Below, piece by piece: positions 46,970 to 62,926 of a DNA stretch of 64,000 nt. Numbering within the stretch: the stretch's first letter is position 1; each line of letters starts with the position of its first letter. The translations under genes and the position numbers were made by a program. The notes under the pieces were generated by a model that saw nothing but the letters and a program-made list of their open reading frames with translations, was not told where the DNA came from and did no database searches. The stretch is from Artemisia argyi (lineage: Eukaryota > Streptophyta > Magnoliopsida > Asterales > Asteraceae): NCBI GenBank assembly GCA_030686995.1, contig CM060695.1, positions 95,847,371 to 95,911,370 of the forward strand, in the 5' to 3' direction.

Positions 46970-48243
46970 ATGGAAAATGGTGATTTCTCTAACCTTAGAG
47001 TCACTAGGAGTCGTAGTTCCGCTAGAGACCTAGTTTTGCCTTATGCAGAACCTGCGAGGGAAATGCGTAGGCTAAGACGATCTCTCTCAACACCCGAACC
47101 ATCCAACATAGCTATCAATTATGATGAGGCCCTTTCTGAAGAAAATTCAGACAATCATCTCACATCCCCTAGCTCCCAGTCCAACAACGATATGAGTACC
47201 CCTGAAACTCCCATTCCTAAGCGCCTTAAGGACTACTCCTCCCCGAATCCTCGTGGCTTCTCAAATGCCATTGTCTTCCCAAACGAACACACCGATGAGG
47301 TCTTGCGTGCAAGCGATGTTTGGCTTGTCCAAAGTGTGTGCAAGTTTTGCGGACTAGATGGTGATGACCCGATCCAACACATCAAGGACTTCTTGAAAAT
47401 AGTAGACACCCTCCATACGGACGAGCCCACTAGAAACACGTCCCGATTACGATTCTTCCCTTTCACTCTTTATGAAAAAAGCCAAAGAATGGTATGATAG
47501 GCTTCCCTCCGAGTCTACTTTCACATAGGAGCAAATTATATCCAAGTTTTATGAGAAGTTCTTCCCAGCAAGGAAAACCTCAGTATTTAGGGATAGGATC
47601 CTCCACTTCCGAAAGGGAAATGACGAACCTATCCATAAATCGTGGATTAGATTCAAGGATTTAATAAGACGAGTTCCCCATCATGGCATCGAACTCTGGC
47701 TTCTGGTCCAAATCTTCTACGACAATGTCTCCTCAAACGACCAGATCGGAATCAACAATTCTAAAAAAAGGGAAATTAGCCAATCTTAGCGCCGAGGAAG
47801 GGTGGAATAGGATCGAGGAATATGCTCAAGACCAGGATGAAACTTGGAATGAACTTGAGTCGACTGCTAGCATGTCTGAAATCACACCAACACCCTCAGA
47901 TCGGCTAAGAAAAATTCACAAAAGAATGGAATACCTTGCGGGGTCGCGGACAATTAAACAACTTTCAAATCCTTACTTGATCTGCGACTACTGTGGGGGG
48001 CCGCACGAGGTGGAGGAATGCGGAGGAGAAACCACGACCGAACATGCGTGTTTGTCAGGACATGACATCTACGCTGACCCCTCCCTTTTGCCTTTTTACC
48101 AAAACGATGATTATACCCTTTGGGGAAATCTGGTGAAGAGAAAAGAAGGGGAGGAAGGTCCTGAATACAACATCAGGAGCACTTTTGAAGATGACCTCAG
48201 TCACTTAACTCAAGAAAAAAGGCTTACAATTGAAGGGTCTTGA
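46970..48243 (+). pseudogene. Athila gag
   Basis: Starts MENGDFSNLRVTRSRS at 46970, has a Ser/Pro-rich N-terminal part, then the capsid region from about 47290 (DDPIQHIKDFLKIVDTLH). The frame is lost at the A6 run 47475-47480, continues as KEWYDRLPSESTFT with a TAG at about 47527, and shifts again at the A7 run 47763-47769. The C-terminal part has a CDYCGGPHEVEEC zinc-binding motif (about 47983-48020) and QNDDYTLWGNLV. A third shift at A6 48215-48220 separates it from pol, whose frame joins here. Confidence 0.85.
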
Positions 48244-51200
48244 TGAGCTCATCGCTGAGCAACAGAATGACATGGAAGAATGGTTCAACAAGCTTAATTC
48301 CACCCTTGATGACCAAGACAGGCCATCAGTAAGCCAAAAAGACCCCCTACTCGCGGTAACTGCTCGATCTGGAACAACAACCAAGGACCCTCCTTATCCG
48401 AGCTCACACCCTATGACCATTGATCCAAGCGAGCCCCTCGAGGAGGAAGGTAATGTGAGTAACGAGGCTCTCGAACAACCTTCCCTGATGACCCCATCCC
48501 CATCAACTCCACCTAACCAACCTGTGAGAATCCCATTCCCATCCCGCCTAAAGAACCAGAAAATTGAGAACGATAATAAGAGATTCTTGTCATACCTAAA
48601 AGATTCGGTGGTCACCATACCTCTCCTTGATGCTTGCTATCACATGCCAAAGTATAGCTCATACTTTAAAAAATTACTCGCCAACCGAAAGAAACTCGAG
48701 GGTCTTGTGACTCTGGGGGAAGAATGTTCGGTGGTGACCCACCAAGGGCTACCAAAAAAGGTAGACGATCCAGGCAGCTTCACCTTGCCCTGTTCCATAG
48801 GATCTCTATCAATAAAGAATGCTCTTGCCGATTTAGGGGCGAGCATCAACCTCATGCCTCACTCTATGTTCCTCAAACTAGGATACTCCAGACTAAAGCC
48901 TACCCGTATGAACATCCAACTAGCCGATAGATCGGTCAAATATCCTGTAGGGATATGCGAGAATGTGTTAGTCAAAGTTGGAAAATTCAAATTTCTGGTT
49001 GACCTCATGATCTTGGAGATGGAGGAGGATGACTTGGTGCCCATCATCTTAGGGAGACCATTTCTTGCTACCGCTCGTGCAGTCATTGATGTTCATGACA
49101 GCAAGTTAACCCTACGAGTGGGAACCGATAGATTAACCTTCGACATTAAAGACACTATGAATCTCTCTCTCGAAGCAGCTAACCGGCTTTATTTCATCGG
49201 AGAGGTCGATGAGCTCACGGATGTCATTGATAACTGTGTTGATGAACAGATCGAAGAAGGCTGGTTACCGGATGAGAGTTTCCTCCCCATATTGGAGGAA
49301 GAAAAAGTGGAGGGCGTTAGAGCAGTCTCCTTCTACCCTAAACAAGAGACCACTGAACAGCTCGAACTCCGAAAACCCAAAAACAAGATTAAGCCCTCTA
49401 TTATCGAACCACCTAAGCTTGAGCTTAAAGAACTCCCTAACCACCTAGAGTATGCCTTTCTTCAAGGAAAGGATCAACTGCCAGTAATCATAAACTCCTC
49501 CCTCGAACATGAACAAAAAGGTAAGCTCTTAGAAGTCCTAAAGAAATATAAGGGAGTCCTTGCATGGAGTGTAGCCGACATTAAGGGGATTGACTCAACT
49601 TTTTGCTCGCATAAGATTCTTATGGAAGAAAACTATAAACCTGCCGTGCAACCCCAGAGGCGGGTGAATCCCAACATTAAGGAGGTAGTGAAGAAACAAG
49701 TCATCAAACTTTTGGATGCAGGACTGATTTACCCAATTTCGGACAGCCCGTGGGTTAGTCCTATTCAGGTTGTACCAAAGAAAGGTGGAATGACTGTGGT
49801 GAAAAATGACAAAGGTGAGATGGTACCCCAGAGAACGGTTACTGGCTGGCGGGTATGCATCGATTATAGAAAGCTCAATGATGCCACAAGGAAGGATTAC
49901 TTTCCCCTACCATTCATTGACCAAATGTTGGAAAGACTATCTAGGCACGAGTATTACTGTTTCTTGGATGGGTTCTCGGGATATTTCCAAATCCCTATAG
50001 CACCTGAGGACCAAGAGAAAACCACATTTACTTGCCCTTATGAAACGTTCGCCTATAAAAGGATGCCTTTTAGGCTGTGTAACGCTCCCGCCACCTTTCA
50101 GCGATGCATGACCGCAATCTTTCATGAATTAATGGAAGACAGCATGGAAGTTTTCATGGACAACTTTTCGGTCATCGGGAACTCTTTCAACCACTGTCTT
50201 GCTAATCTAGAAAAAATGCTCAAACGTTGTGAGGAAACCAACTTGGTCTTAAATTGGGAAAAATGCCATTTTATGGTAAAAGAAGGGATTGTGTTAGGAC
50301 ACAAGGTCTCAGGGAATGGGATTGAGGTGGACCAATCAAAAGTGGAAGCTATATCTAAATTACCTTATCCCACGACTGTTAAGGCAATACGCAGCTTCTT
50401 GGGCCATGCTGGGTTCTACCGGAGATTCATCAAAGATTATTCTATAATAGCCCCCGGCCAATGACTCAATTGCTGGTGAAAGATGCCCCTTTTGATCTCT
50501 CTCAAGAATGCAAGGATGCATTCGATCTCCTGAAAAAGGAGCTCACGCAAGTCCCAATCATGGTTACACCCAACTGGGAGTTGCCTTTCAAAATCATGTG
50601 CGATGCTAGCGACTATGCTGTCGGGGCAGTACTAGGCCAAAGGCATGACAAACTATTCCAACCTATTTACTACACTAGCAAAACTATGAATCCCGCTCAA
50701 GAGAATTACTCTACCACCGAAAAAGAATTATTAGCCGTAGTGTTCGCCTTCGACAAATTCCGTCAATATCTTGTCATTTCAAAGACAGTTGTTTTCACTG
50801 ATCACTCGACTCTCTGATATCTTTTTTCTAAGCAAGATGCTAAACCACGATTAATTCGGTGGATCTTGTTGTTACAAGAGTTTGATGTTGAAATTCCTGA
50901 TAAAAGGGGGCGGAGAATTTGGCTGATGATCACCTCTCTCGTCTTGAAAATCCCCTTAATGAGCTTGATAGAAGCGAGATTCGGGATTCATTCCCTAACG
51001 AACAACTCATGTTAATGACAGAATCTGAGCCTTGGTACGCCAATTTTTCTAACTATCTTGCGAGCAGACTCATTCCGGAACACATGACTAAATACGAAAA
51101 GAAAAGGTTCTTTGCCTAACTAAAATACTACTTCTGGGACGAACCATTTTTATTCCGAAGGTGTCCTGATCAAATAATCATACATTGTGTTTCGGGAAAT

Positions 51201-52320
51201 GAGGCAATAAAGATCATGAAAGAGTGTCACTCTGGCCCCTCTGGGGGCCATCATGGGATAAACACCACCGCACGGATGATTTTCGATGCAGGATTATATC
51301 GGCCCACGATATTCCGTGATGTTAAAGAGATGATACAAGCATGCGATGCATGTCAACGAGCCGGGAATATATCGAACAGAGATGAAGCACCTCAGAATTT
51401 TATACAAGTATGTGAAGTTTTTGACATCTGGGGAATCGACTTCATAGGACCCTTTCCATCTTCAGGGGGAATGAATACATTTTAGTTGCCATTGATTATG
51501 TTTCAAAATGGGTAGAGGCACAAGCCCTTAGGACCAACGATGCTAGGGTAGTTATTCATTTCCTAAAAAAGCTATTCGCTAGGTTCGGCATTCCTAAAGC
51601 TCTCATTAGTGATAGGGGGACCCACTTTTGCAATGCGCAAATGGAAAAGGTCATGAGGAGATATGGAGTGTCCCGTCGATTTTCCACGCCTATCACCCAC
51701 AAACCAATGGTCAGGTCGAAAACACCAACAGGGCAATTAAAAGAATACTAGAAAAAACGGTTAATCAAAATAGAAAAGACTGGTCATTTAAACTCGATGA
51801 GGCCTTATGGGCATTTCGAACTGCGTACAAGACACCTGTTGGAACGACCCCGTTCTGCATGGTTTATGGTAAGGCATGTCACCTTCCGGTCGAACTAGAG
51901 CATAAGGTTTATTAGGCACTTAAGGCATGTAATTTGGACTATACAATCGCCGAAACAAATAGGTTCTTGCAACTCCATGAGCTTGATGAGCTAAGGTTAG
52001 AAGCATATGAATCTTCCATTACATATAAGGAGAGGGCGAAAAGATGGCATGACCAGTGAATTAAGAAACCTAAGGAATTTTTAGAAGGGGACAAAGTCCT
52101 ATTGTATAATTCTCGGTTAAGGTTATTTCCCGGGAAACTCAAGTCTAGATGGTATGGGCCCTTTACGGTGAAAAGTTCCTCTAAAACTGGAGCTGTTGTA
52201 TTAATATATGATGAAAATAGAGAGTTTACTGTCAACATACAACGTGTAAAACATTATCAAGAAAGTAGTAATGAGATGATTAGTGAGGAGGATGTAACCT
52301 TTGAAGATGAGGTCACGTAA
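48230..52320 (+). pseudogene. Athila pol: protease, reverse transcriptase, RNase H, integrase
   Basis: Long open frame 48230-50464 (744 codons): linker, protease DLGASINLM (catalytic Asp residue 201), then reverse transcriptase to FLGHAGFYRRFI. The RT active-site box reads FMDN (residues 642-645, 50153-50164) where two Asp are needed, so copying should be abolished; MPFRLCNAP also departs from the usual Gly. The frame breaks at the C5 run 50451-50455. RNase H follows (DASDYAVGAVL, TEKELLAVVFAF, FTDHSTL) with a TGA at 50816-50818. The integrase has the zinc-binding residues (ECHSGPSGGHHG, CDACQ), [21 protein letters not shown] and [13 protein letters not shown], broken by shifts near 51465 and 51690 and stops at about 51913 and 52057. 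It ends at 52320. Confidence 0.9.
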
Positions 52321-54813
<2,493 letters not shown>

Positions 54814-54852
54814 TTTGCTTGAGGACAAGCAAATCTCAAGTGTAAGGGTATA
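54814..54852 (+). other. Stem-loop and polypurine tract before the 3' LTR
   Basis: TTTGCTTG (54814-54821) pairs with CAAGCAAA (54826-54833), loop AGGA; then AAGTGTAAGGGTATA leads into the LTR at 54853. Plus-strand DNA synthesis would start at this tract. Confidence 0.65.
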
Positions 54853-55658
54853 TGATGAGGCAAAAAATGAACCGTTTTTAGGGGTCATTTAAGCCCGGAA
54901 TTGAATTTATTTGATCAAATATTGCCCTAAATCGTTCCTTTTGTGATTTTAGGTACTTTTGGAGTGAATTCTGGAAAAGGAAGCATTTTGGACGTTTTTG
55001 GAGCATAAAAGTGAAGAAAACGGCAAAGTCTTAATTTTCCTTGCTGGGAACAGTACCTGACGGCGTCACAAGATCCTTAATGACGGCGTCAAGAGTAATA
55101 CAAGAGGTGGATGTGGAAAATACACGTGACGATCCAGAAAGTTTTACACTAAGGTCATGACGGCGTTACCATAGGCCCTCATGGTCCAATTACATGTGAC
55201 GGCCCAGAGTAGAAGTACACATGACGACGTCAAATCTGGATCTAGGCAATCCGATATCACTATGGGCGGCGAGTAGACGGCGTCATACATTTCTTCTTGA
55301 CGCCGTTAGCCTGTATAATCTATATATAGTTTTGCAATTTTCATTCATTAATGTGTAACTTTAGAGGGTATAACTTTGGAGAAACCCTAGCTCGAATATT
55401 GCTGCTCTTTCAAGGGTTTTTACCCTTTGAAACCTTTCATGTTCAATTGAGATAAGTATCATTTCAATTCATTCAATATGTCTATGTGTTGTTTGAATAT
55501 ATCTTACGCTTGTCTTGAATTTAACATGCTAGGCTAGATCTCTTGTGTGTTTGTTTAGATGTAGTGAAACCTAGATGTTGATTATGGGTTGATTGTTTGT
55601 TTATAGTTGTTACGGATGAATGATTTCGATGTTAGGCTTAACAAAACTGGCAGACTTC
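54853..55658 (+). repeat. 3' LTR of the Athila element (first 806 bp)
   Basis: Closely similar to 45354-46160. Several CpG sites in the palindrome array have mutated (55158, 55222, 55298). It breaks off after CAGACTTC, where the gag-only element starts; the 5' LTR continues there with CATAGGG. Confidence 0.92.
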
Positions 55659-56683
55659 TGTAACAATTCACAATTTTCGGTTTAATTACTATTCCCGGAA
55701 AATTTCACTATTCACTTTTACTATTCATTTTCCCGAAATTTTCCCGAAATTTGATTTTTGTTTCATGGCCTCGAGTGATAAATCATTTCCATAGCAAATT
55801 AAAAGTTTGACACTCATCAGATCATTTTCGTGAAAGTTATTGAATTACACGTTTTAGGGTAAAACGTCATTCAAAAATTCTACGCACAACGAAACTCGAC
55901 CGCGTTAATTTTCCCCGTATCAGAAAAATGTTTGATACAATCATGACTGAGAAAAACATGACTAAATAAACCTCGGCCGTGAAAAACTGGAATTTTCATT
56001 TTTAAGCGTTTTTACTCAGCCGTAACCTTATCCTTTACCTGCACCGCGTTTCTAAGACGATTTGAGTTTTCACATTTTTGGAATAAGTCAACATATTTTT
56101 CCCTCCTCCTTTGACCAAAAATCACTCCTTGATTTTATAAATCATTCCTTGATTATTAGGCTTACGGTTTTAAGTTTAAAGACATTAAATACCAACCGAC
56201 ACTAGACTGAGCCCAGCCTAGACATTATAAGTCATTATTATCCAATTAGAAAAGTTACATTTTACTTTTCTCAATTTTACGCAACTTTCGTACGTTTTAC
56301 GTATTACGCGTTTTAGACCCGTGTTTCCAGTTTTAGCAGGGTTTGAGCAACCCAATAGAACCTACCACTCATTTTATATTTTATTATGGAGTATATTGAC
56401 AAGTTTAGTCATTCTTTCAAGTTTCATATTTTTAGGATACCCGGTTTTACGTTTCGTGACTTAACAACTTACGGTTAGCAATTTACGGAGTCAAAACTAG
56501 CTACATAAGTAGGATAATACCATCAAAAGCCAAAACTTCCTCCCCAAGTATTGTGAACCGACTTAGGGGGGGGGTGAGTCATCCCATATGTGGCTTGATC
56601 TCAAGCTAGGAGGCCTTAGATTGCATGCATGTGTACAACTTGGTCTCCAAGGTTTGACAAGTCAATGAAACTAACCTCCTTAA

Positions 56684-56703
56684 GACCCTATAAAAGCCCC
56701 CCT
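56684..56703 (+). promoter_or_regulatory. TATA box of the gag-only element LTR
   Basis: CCTATAAAAGCCCC followed by a C/T-rich initiator-like stretch and a CA-rich leader (CATCATCACACACC). The same arrangement is in the 3' LTR near 62381-62400. Confidence 0.6.
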
Positions 56704-57531
56704 CCCCTCTTTGTGCCGTCCATCATCACACACCAAAACCATCTCACACTTAGCTAAATTACTTCTAGTTACAAGCAAGATTCAAGTACTTCATCAACAT
56801 AGAAACCCTAGCTTGGTTTTAGGTAATCAAACTACTTCCAAATCCTAGAAACTTTGGTGATTTCTCTTGAGTTTGAATCCACTCAAGTCACCTCAACTTT
56901 CATCATCTCTCTTTCAAGAATACAAGGGTAGAAAGATTGCTTGAAGTGAAGTAGGGTGAAGCTTAAGTCTATCAAAGTCCGTACCTTACTAGTTACTTAC
57001 CTTTCTTTTAGAAAGCCTCAAGTTGTAAGCAAAACCCTAACATACTTTCTTGCTAAATATCATTTTCATGCTATTTATATTTCATTCTTACTATATATTG
57101 TCTTGTTATTATGTTCATGATATATAAAAATTGGTAAAACAAGTTATGATATATATATGTTAACTTATGATATTTAAACAAGTAAACTAGTGACTTTTAT
57201 GGAGAACCACGACCAAAATAGTATAACTATGATATTTGAAACTTACCTACTGTTAAAGAGGACTTAACAAGTAAAACATAGCAATTTGAATCACCCAAAA
57301 CGAGTACCCGAGTCAAAAGTTATGACCATTTGAAATTACCAAAACTTTGCGGCAAATTTGCCAAATGTTTCTGTGAAAGAACATAAAACACGCAAAAAGA
57401 GGCCCTTCTGGTCCGTTTCATGAAAAAGTTAAAGCACAAGAGTTGTCCAGAATCACGTTTTCTTCAAAAACTCAGGAGCACGTCTCCAGAAAACCAATAA
57501 CGAATGGGATTTTCTTCAGTTTCTTAACAGC

Positions 57532-57642
<111 letters not shown>

Positions 57643-59138
57643 TCACTATATAATTGTTATTGTTTAAAAAGACCAAGAGGTCTAATGACCTAAAGCCAAG
57701 ATCACAACCATGGCTAAAGCCAAGGTTGAGTCTCAAGACCATGGAACAATGATCAAGGTCACGGCGAAGCCATGACTAAAGACCATATAAACTTACTTAG
57801 GCGAAAACATGAGCTAAAGAATTGGCGATAACTTGAACATACAATTTGGATCTACTTCATCTAAAGAACCATGAGATCTTACAAGTAATTGTCATACAAG
57901 ACTTAAGAAACTTACCCTAATAACAATCTTCATGTAAAAATAAACTTTCCTAAGTTTTTTCAAATATTGGACATGTAACTTTTCGGATCAAAACTTATAT
58001 ATATGTTATCAAGTACTACAATAGTAGGGAGCCTCATGTGAGGAGTTCATTAAGTAAGCCGTCGAGATGAGTTGTGGATTTACGAATTAAAGTGTCCTGG
58101 CTCCTCGAACGTTTACTCCATGACTTCTGAATTATGTCGGCCCGAACGGTAGTAAGAGATATACAACCTATACATGTTTCATAAACCATTTATATTCAAA
58201 GACTTACACTATATACTAAGTACTACATCATGAACATTATGCGAGACATATATAGGCAATTCTTCGTATTCTTAGACGTTACTCCAAACCTAAGTCGCAA
58301 CGTTCTATTATAGGCTGCTCTTAGAGACTTTCGCGATTCGACTACCACTTTCATTTCTCATTACATTACTTAAGGTGAGTCATAGCCCCTACTCTTTTCA
58401 TACTTGTTTTAACTCTTTGGGGGAGACACATGCTTAACTACTTGCTTACTTGTACAAATACTCAAAACGTTTATACTTGACTGTGATATACTTGATTTCA
58501 TACATACATGACTGTGTTATACTTAATTGCGTTATTCTATTTAGTGGCTAGTAGTTATCTTTGGGAATTGGCTCCCAGTTGTCTTTGGGAATTGGCTCCC
58601 AGTTGTCTTTGGGAATTGGCTCCCAAGTGAGGTCTTCGGAGATGAAGTAGAGACTCACGACTAATTGCTTTATTGTTTTGATGAACTTATACATGTCTTA
58701 TTCATACTATATATTTAGCAGTGGGTTGTGAACACACAGGTTGCAAGTGTTGTTATGGGCGGGACTTGCAACTGAGTGGATTCACAATGCCTTTGCTGTG
58801 TGAACATTCTTTAAGGCTTTTTAACTATTTTAAGACAAACTCTATGAATTCACCAACCATTGTGTTGACACTTTAGCATGTATGTCTGCTGTTGCATGGA
58901 GCATAGAGTCGCTTGGCATGTTTTGAAGACTTATGCTTTTATCTTTACCATTCGATATGTCTTAAAACTCTTATGTATTGTATTATGGAACTCAAGTTTG
59001 TAACTCGGAATTTATTAATCGAATGGTAACTTTTCAAGACGTCTCATTTAGAGGTCGTTTTCTATACCTTGTACTTTGTATTATGAAGTAGCACCCCAAT
59101 GACACAGTCTTCCGCTGCGATATTTTGGGGGTGTTACA

Positions 59139-59842
59139 GATTGGTACCAGAGCCTTGGTTATAGAGAACTAGGTTGCATATACTACCTAGACTATAACTG
59201 CTATAAACATTAAGACTCTCCTGTTTTTATTGCCTTACACACACTTCATGCGCATATGCTTATTGCTAATTGTTTGTTTAGGAGAAACCCCAGACAATAG
59301 TCAAGTCATCAAAAATTCAGAGCTAAGTAATAATTGTGTAATTAACTTAATCTTGTGACAGTTCTTGTTTGATAAGACATAAGATTAAGTTAAATAAAGG
59401 TTATTAGTTTCCTGTAGAGATTTGATGATTTGCCTTATACTTACTTTATATGATCCTAATACCTAGAAGTGATTCATATGTCCTAGTACGACACTCAAAC
59501 CTTTCTACAAGCGCGACTAGTCCTTTTCGTCATATCACCTTCTCTAGATACCCACACTACGTTACCCTTTCACAACTTAAGAGCAGATGATAGAAAGTCT
59601 ACCCAATTATGTAGTATCAATTGTTGAGATATGTGTGCCTGGTAATATGTATACGTGTGAAAGGAAGCAATTATAATTATGGTGGCCAACATAATTATAA
59701 ATGTGTCACAACTCACGTAGACATATGTGACCATGCTTACATTAATCAACGATTGACTCAAATTGACAAGATTTAAGACTAAGTAGTCTAGGAATATCAC
59801 CTCATATCTGACGTCGACAAAATGTCCCTCCTTGTAGATATC
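59139..59842 (+). other. PBS and leader of the gag-only element
   Basis: TTGGTACCAGAGCC at 59141-59154 is the initiator-Met tRNA PBS with one change. The 690-bp leader behind it has no long ORF on the plus strand. Confidence 0.7.
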
Positions 59843-61213
59843 ATGGCACCAAAGAGAGTAACTCGTAGCACTAGCCGAGGTGGTGCAACACCAAGGGGTG
59901 GAAAAACTGGTGGACGTGGAGGTAGAGGAGCTGCTCACGACACTAGTAACCCTAGTAATGATAGTGGAAGAACTAGGGGACGTGGAGGTAGAGGAGATGC
60001 TCACGACACTAGTAACCCTAGTAACGATGGTGGAAATCCAGATGTCTCCACCATTATTGCCCAACAACTACAAAACCTACTTCCCACTATAGTCACACAA
60101 GTTGGCAATCACATGAACAATTCAGGAAACCACGGAAGCATAAATGACGCTACAAATGATGGAGGAAGGAATGGTAATAACAACAACAACAACAACCATA
60201 GGACTGGATGTACGTATAAGGAATTTACGTCATGCAAGCCAATTGAGTTTAATGGTAAAGGAGGTGCGTTGGCATATACACGATGGGTCGAGAAGATGGA
60301 GTCAGTAATTGACATCAGTAACTGTGCAATCCACCAGAGAGTGAAATATTCTGCATGCTTGCTATCAGAGAAGGCATTGACATGGTAGAACATGCAGATT
60401 CAAGCAAGGAGTAGAGAAGCAGCTGTAGGCATGACATGGGACGACTTTAAGGGACTACTGAAGGAAGAGTACTGCCCGGTTAATGAAATGCAAAAACTAG
60501 AGGACGAGTTTTGGCATAACTCTATGGTAGGGGCTGGTCATGCAACCTACATAGATCGGTTTCATGAACTAGCTAAACTAGTTCCTCATCTGGTTACCCC
60601 TGAATCCAAAAGGATTGAGAGGTACATCTATGGCCTTGTTCCTGAGATCCGTGGGACAGTGAAAACAACCGAACCTCCCACAATTCAGAGTGCAATATTG
60701 AGAGCAGGGACCCTAACAGATGAGATTGTTAGGAATGGAACTTTGAAGAATAGTGACAAAAGGAAGGGAGCGGGTGAATCGGGCGAGCAAATGGGTACAA
60801 TGGTTGATAATAAGAAAGCAAGAGGATTTGCGGCAACTGTTTCTGGTCAGAGAAAGTATGAGGGTCCACATCCTAAGTGTACTAAATGTGCTTATCATCA
60901 TCAGAGGTCTGAGCCATGCCCTGTATGTTATAATTGCAAGCGGTCTGGCCATTTTGCAAGTCAGTGTAAATCAGTTACAAGGCAGGCAAACGTGGACAAT
61001 ATAGGAAACAACCAAAAGACATGCCATGAGTGCAACAACCCAAACCACTTCCGAAATACTTGTCCTAAGTTGAATAGGGCACAGAGACAAGTGCTGGATA
61101 ACCCGAATCTAGCAGTAATGCTTGAAGAAAATAACCCAAACCGTGGATACAATGTTAGTCCACCTCGGAGTCGAGCATACTATTTGGGTGCTAAGGAAGC
61201 CCGCAATGCGTAA
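59843..61213 (+). pseudogene. Gag of the gag-only element, one nonsense codon
   Basis: I choose the ATG at 59843 (MAPKRVTRSTSRGG) because it fits gypsy gag N-termini; an upstream in-frame ATG exists at 59822. An Arg/Gly-rich part with two 22-residue repeats (GRGGRGxAHDTSNPSND) precedes the capsid domain (CKPIEFNGKGGALAYTRWVE to the ERYIYGLVPEIRG block). A single TAG at 60386-60388 follows ALTW where a second Trp is usual; the frame is otherwise open to 61213. Two zinc knuckles, CYNCKRSGHFASQC and CHECNNPNHFRNTC, lie at about 60925-61065. The chain ends at RAYYLGAKEARNA, about where pol would begin in an autonomous relative. Apart from the one stop it looks conserved. Confidence 0.88.
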
Positions 61214-61342
61214 CGGGTAGGTACCTTATCCTACCATATTATTCTATTCTAGTTCAAAATCTAGTTTTATTATGCCGTTATTAAGATAAGAGACATAGAC
61301 ACACTAAACTTCGGGACGAAGTTTCCATAAGGGGTAGAGACT

Positions 61343-62841
61343 GTAACAATTCGCAATTTCAGGTTAATTACTATTCCCGGGAAATTTCACTATTCACTTT
61401 TACTATTCATTTTCCCGAAATTTTCCCGAAATTTGATTTTTGTTTCATGGCCTCGAGTGATAAATCATTTCCATAGCAAATTAAAAGTTTGACACTCATC
61501 AGATCATTTTCGTGAAAGTTATTAAGGAATTACACGTTTTAGGGTAAAACGTCATTCAAAAATTCTACGCACAATGAAACTCGACCGCGTTAATTTTCCC
61601 CGTATCAGAAAAATGTTTGATACAATCATGACTGAGAAAAACATGACCAAATAAACCTCGGCCGTGAAAAACAGGAATTTTCATTTTTAAGCGTTTTTAC
61701 TCAGCCGTAACCTTAGCCTATACCTGCACCGCGTTTCTAAGACGATTTGAGTTTTCACATTTTTGGAATAAGTCAACATATTTTTCCCTCCTCCTTTGAC
61801 CAAAAATCATTCCTTTATTTTATAAATCATTCCTTGATTTTTAGGCTTACGGTTTTAAGTTTAAAGACATTAAATACCAACCGACACTAGACTGAGCCCA
61901 ACCTAGACATTATAAGTCATTTTAAGTCATTATTATCCTATTAGAAAAGTTACATTTTACTTTTCTCAATTTTACGCAACTTTCGTACGTTTTACGTATT
62001 ACGCGTTTTAGACCCGTGTTTCCAGTTTTAGCAGGGTTTGAGCAACCCAATAGAACCTACCACTCATTTTATATTTTATTATGGAGTATATTGACAAGTT
62101 TAGTCATTCTTTCAAGTTTCATATTTTTAGGATACCCGGTTTTACGTTTCGTGACTTAACAACTTACGGTTAGCAATTTACGGAGTCAAAACTAGCTACA
62201 TAAGTAGGATAATACCATCAAAAGCCAAAACTTCCTCCCCAAGTATTGTGAACCGACTTAGGGGGGGGGTGAGTCATCCCATATGTGGCTTGATCTCAAG
62301 CTAGGAGGCCTTAGATTGCATGCATGTGTACAACTTGGTCTCCAAGGTTTGACAAGTCAATGAAACTAACCTCCTTAAGACCCTATAAAAGCCCCCCTCC
62401 CCTCTTTGTGCCGTCCATCATCACACACCAAAACCATCTCACACTTAGCTAAATTACTTCGAGTTACATGCAAGATTCAAGTACTTCATCAACATAGAAA
62501 CCCTAGCTTGGTTTTAGGTAATCAAACTACTTCCAAATCCTAGAAACTTTGGTGATTTCTCTTGAGTTTGAATCCACTCAAGTCACCTCAACTTTCATCA
62601 TCTCTCTTTCAAGAATACAAGGGTAGAAAGATTGCTTGAAGTGAAGTAGGGTGAAGCTTAAGTCTATCAAAGTCCGTACCTTACTAGTTACTTACCTTTC
62701 TTTTAGAAAGCCTCAAGTTGTAAGCAAAACCCTAACATACTTTCTTGCTAAATATCATTTTTATGCTATTTATATTTCATTCTTACTATATATTGTCTTG
62801 TTATTATGTTCATGATATATAAAAATTGGTAAAACAAGTTA

Positions 62842-62926
<85 letters not shown>

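Noticed and set aside
48394..50304. Minus-strand ORFs opposite the Athila pol frame
   Set aside because: Shadows of pol; no conserved content.
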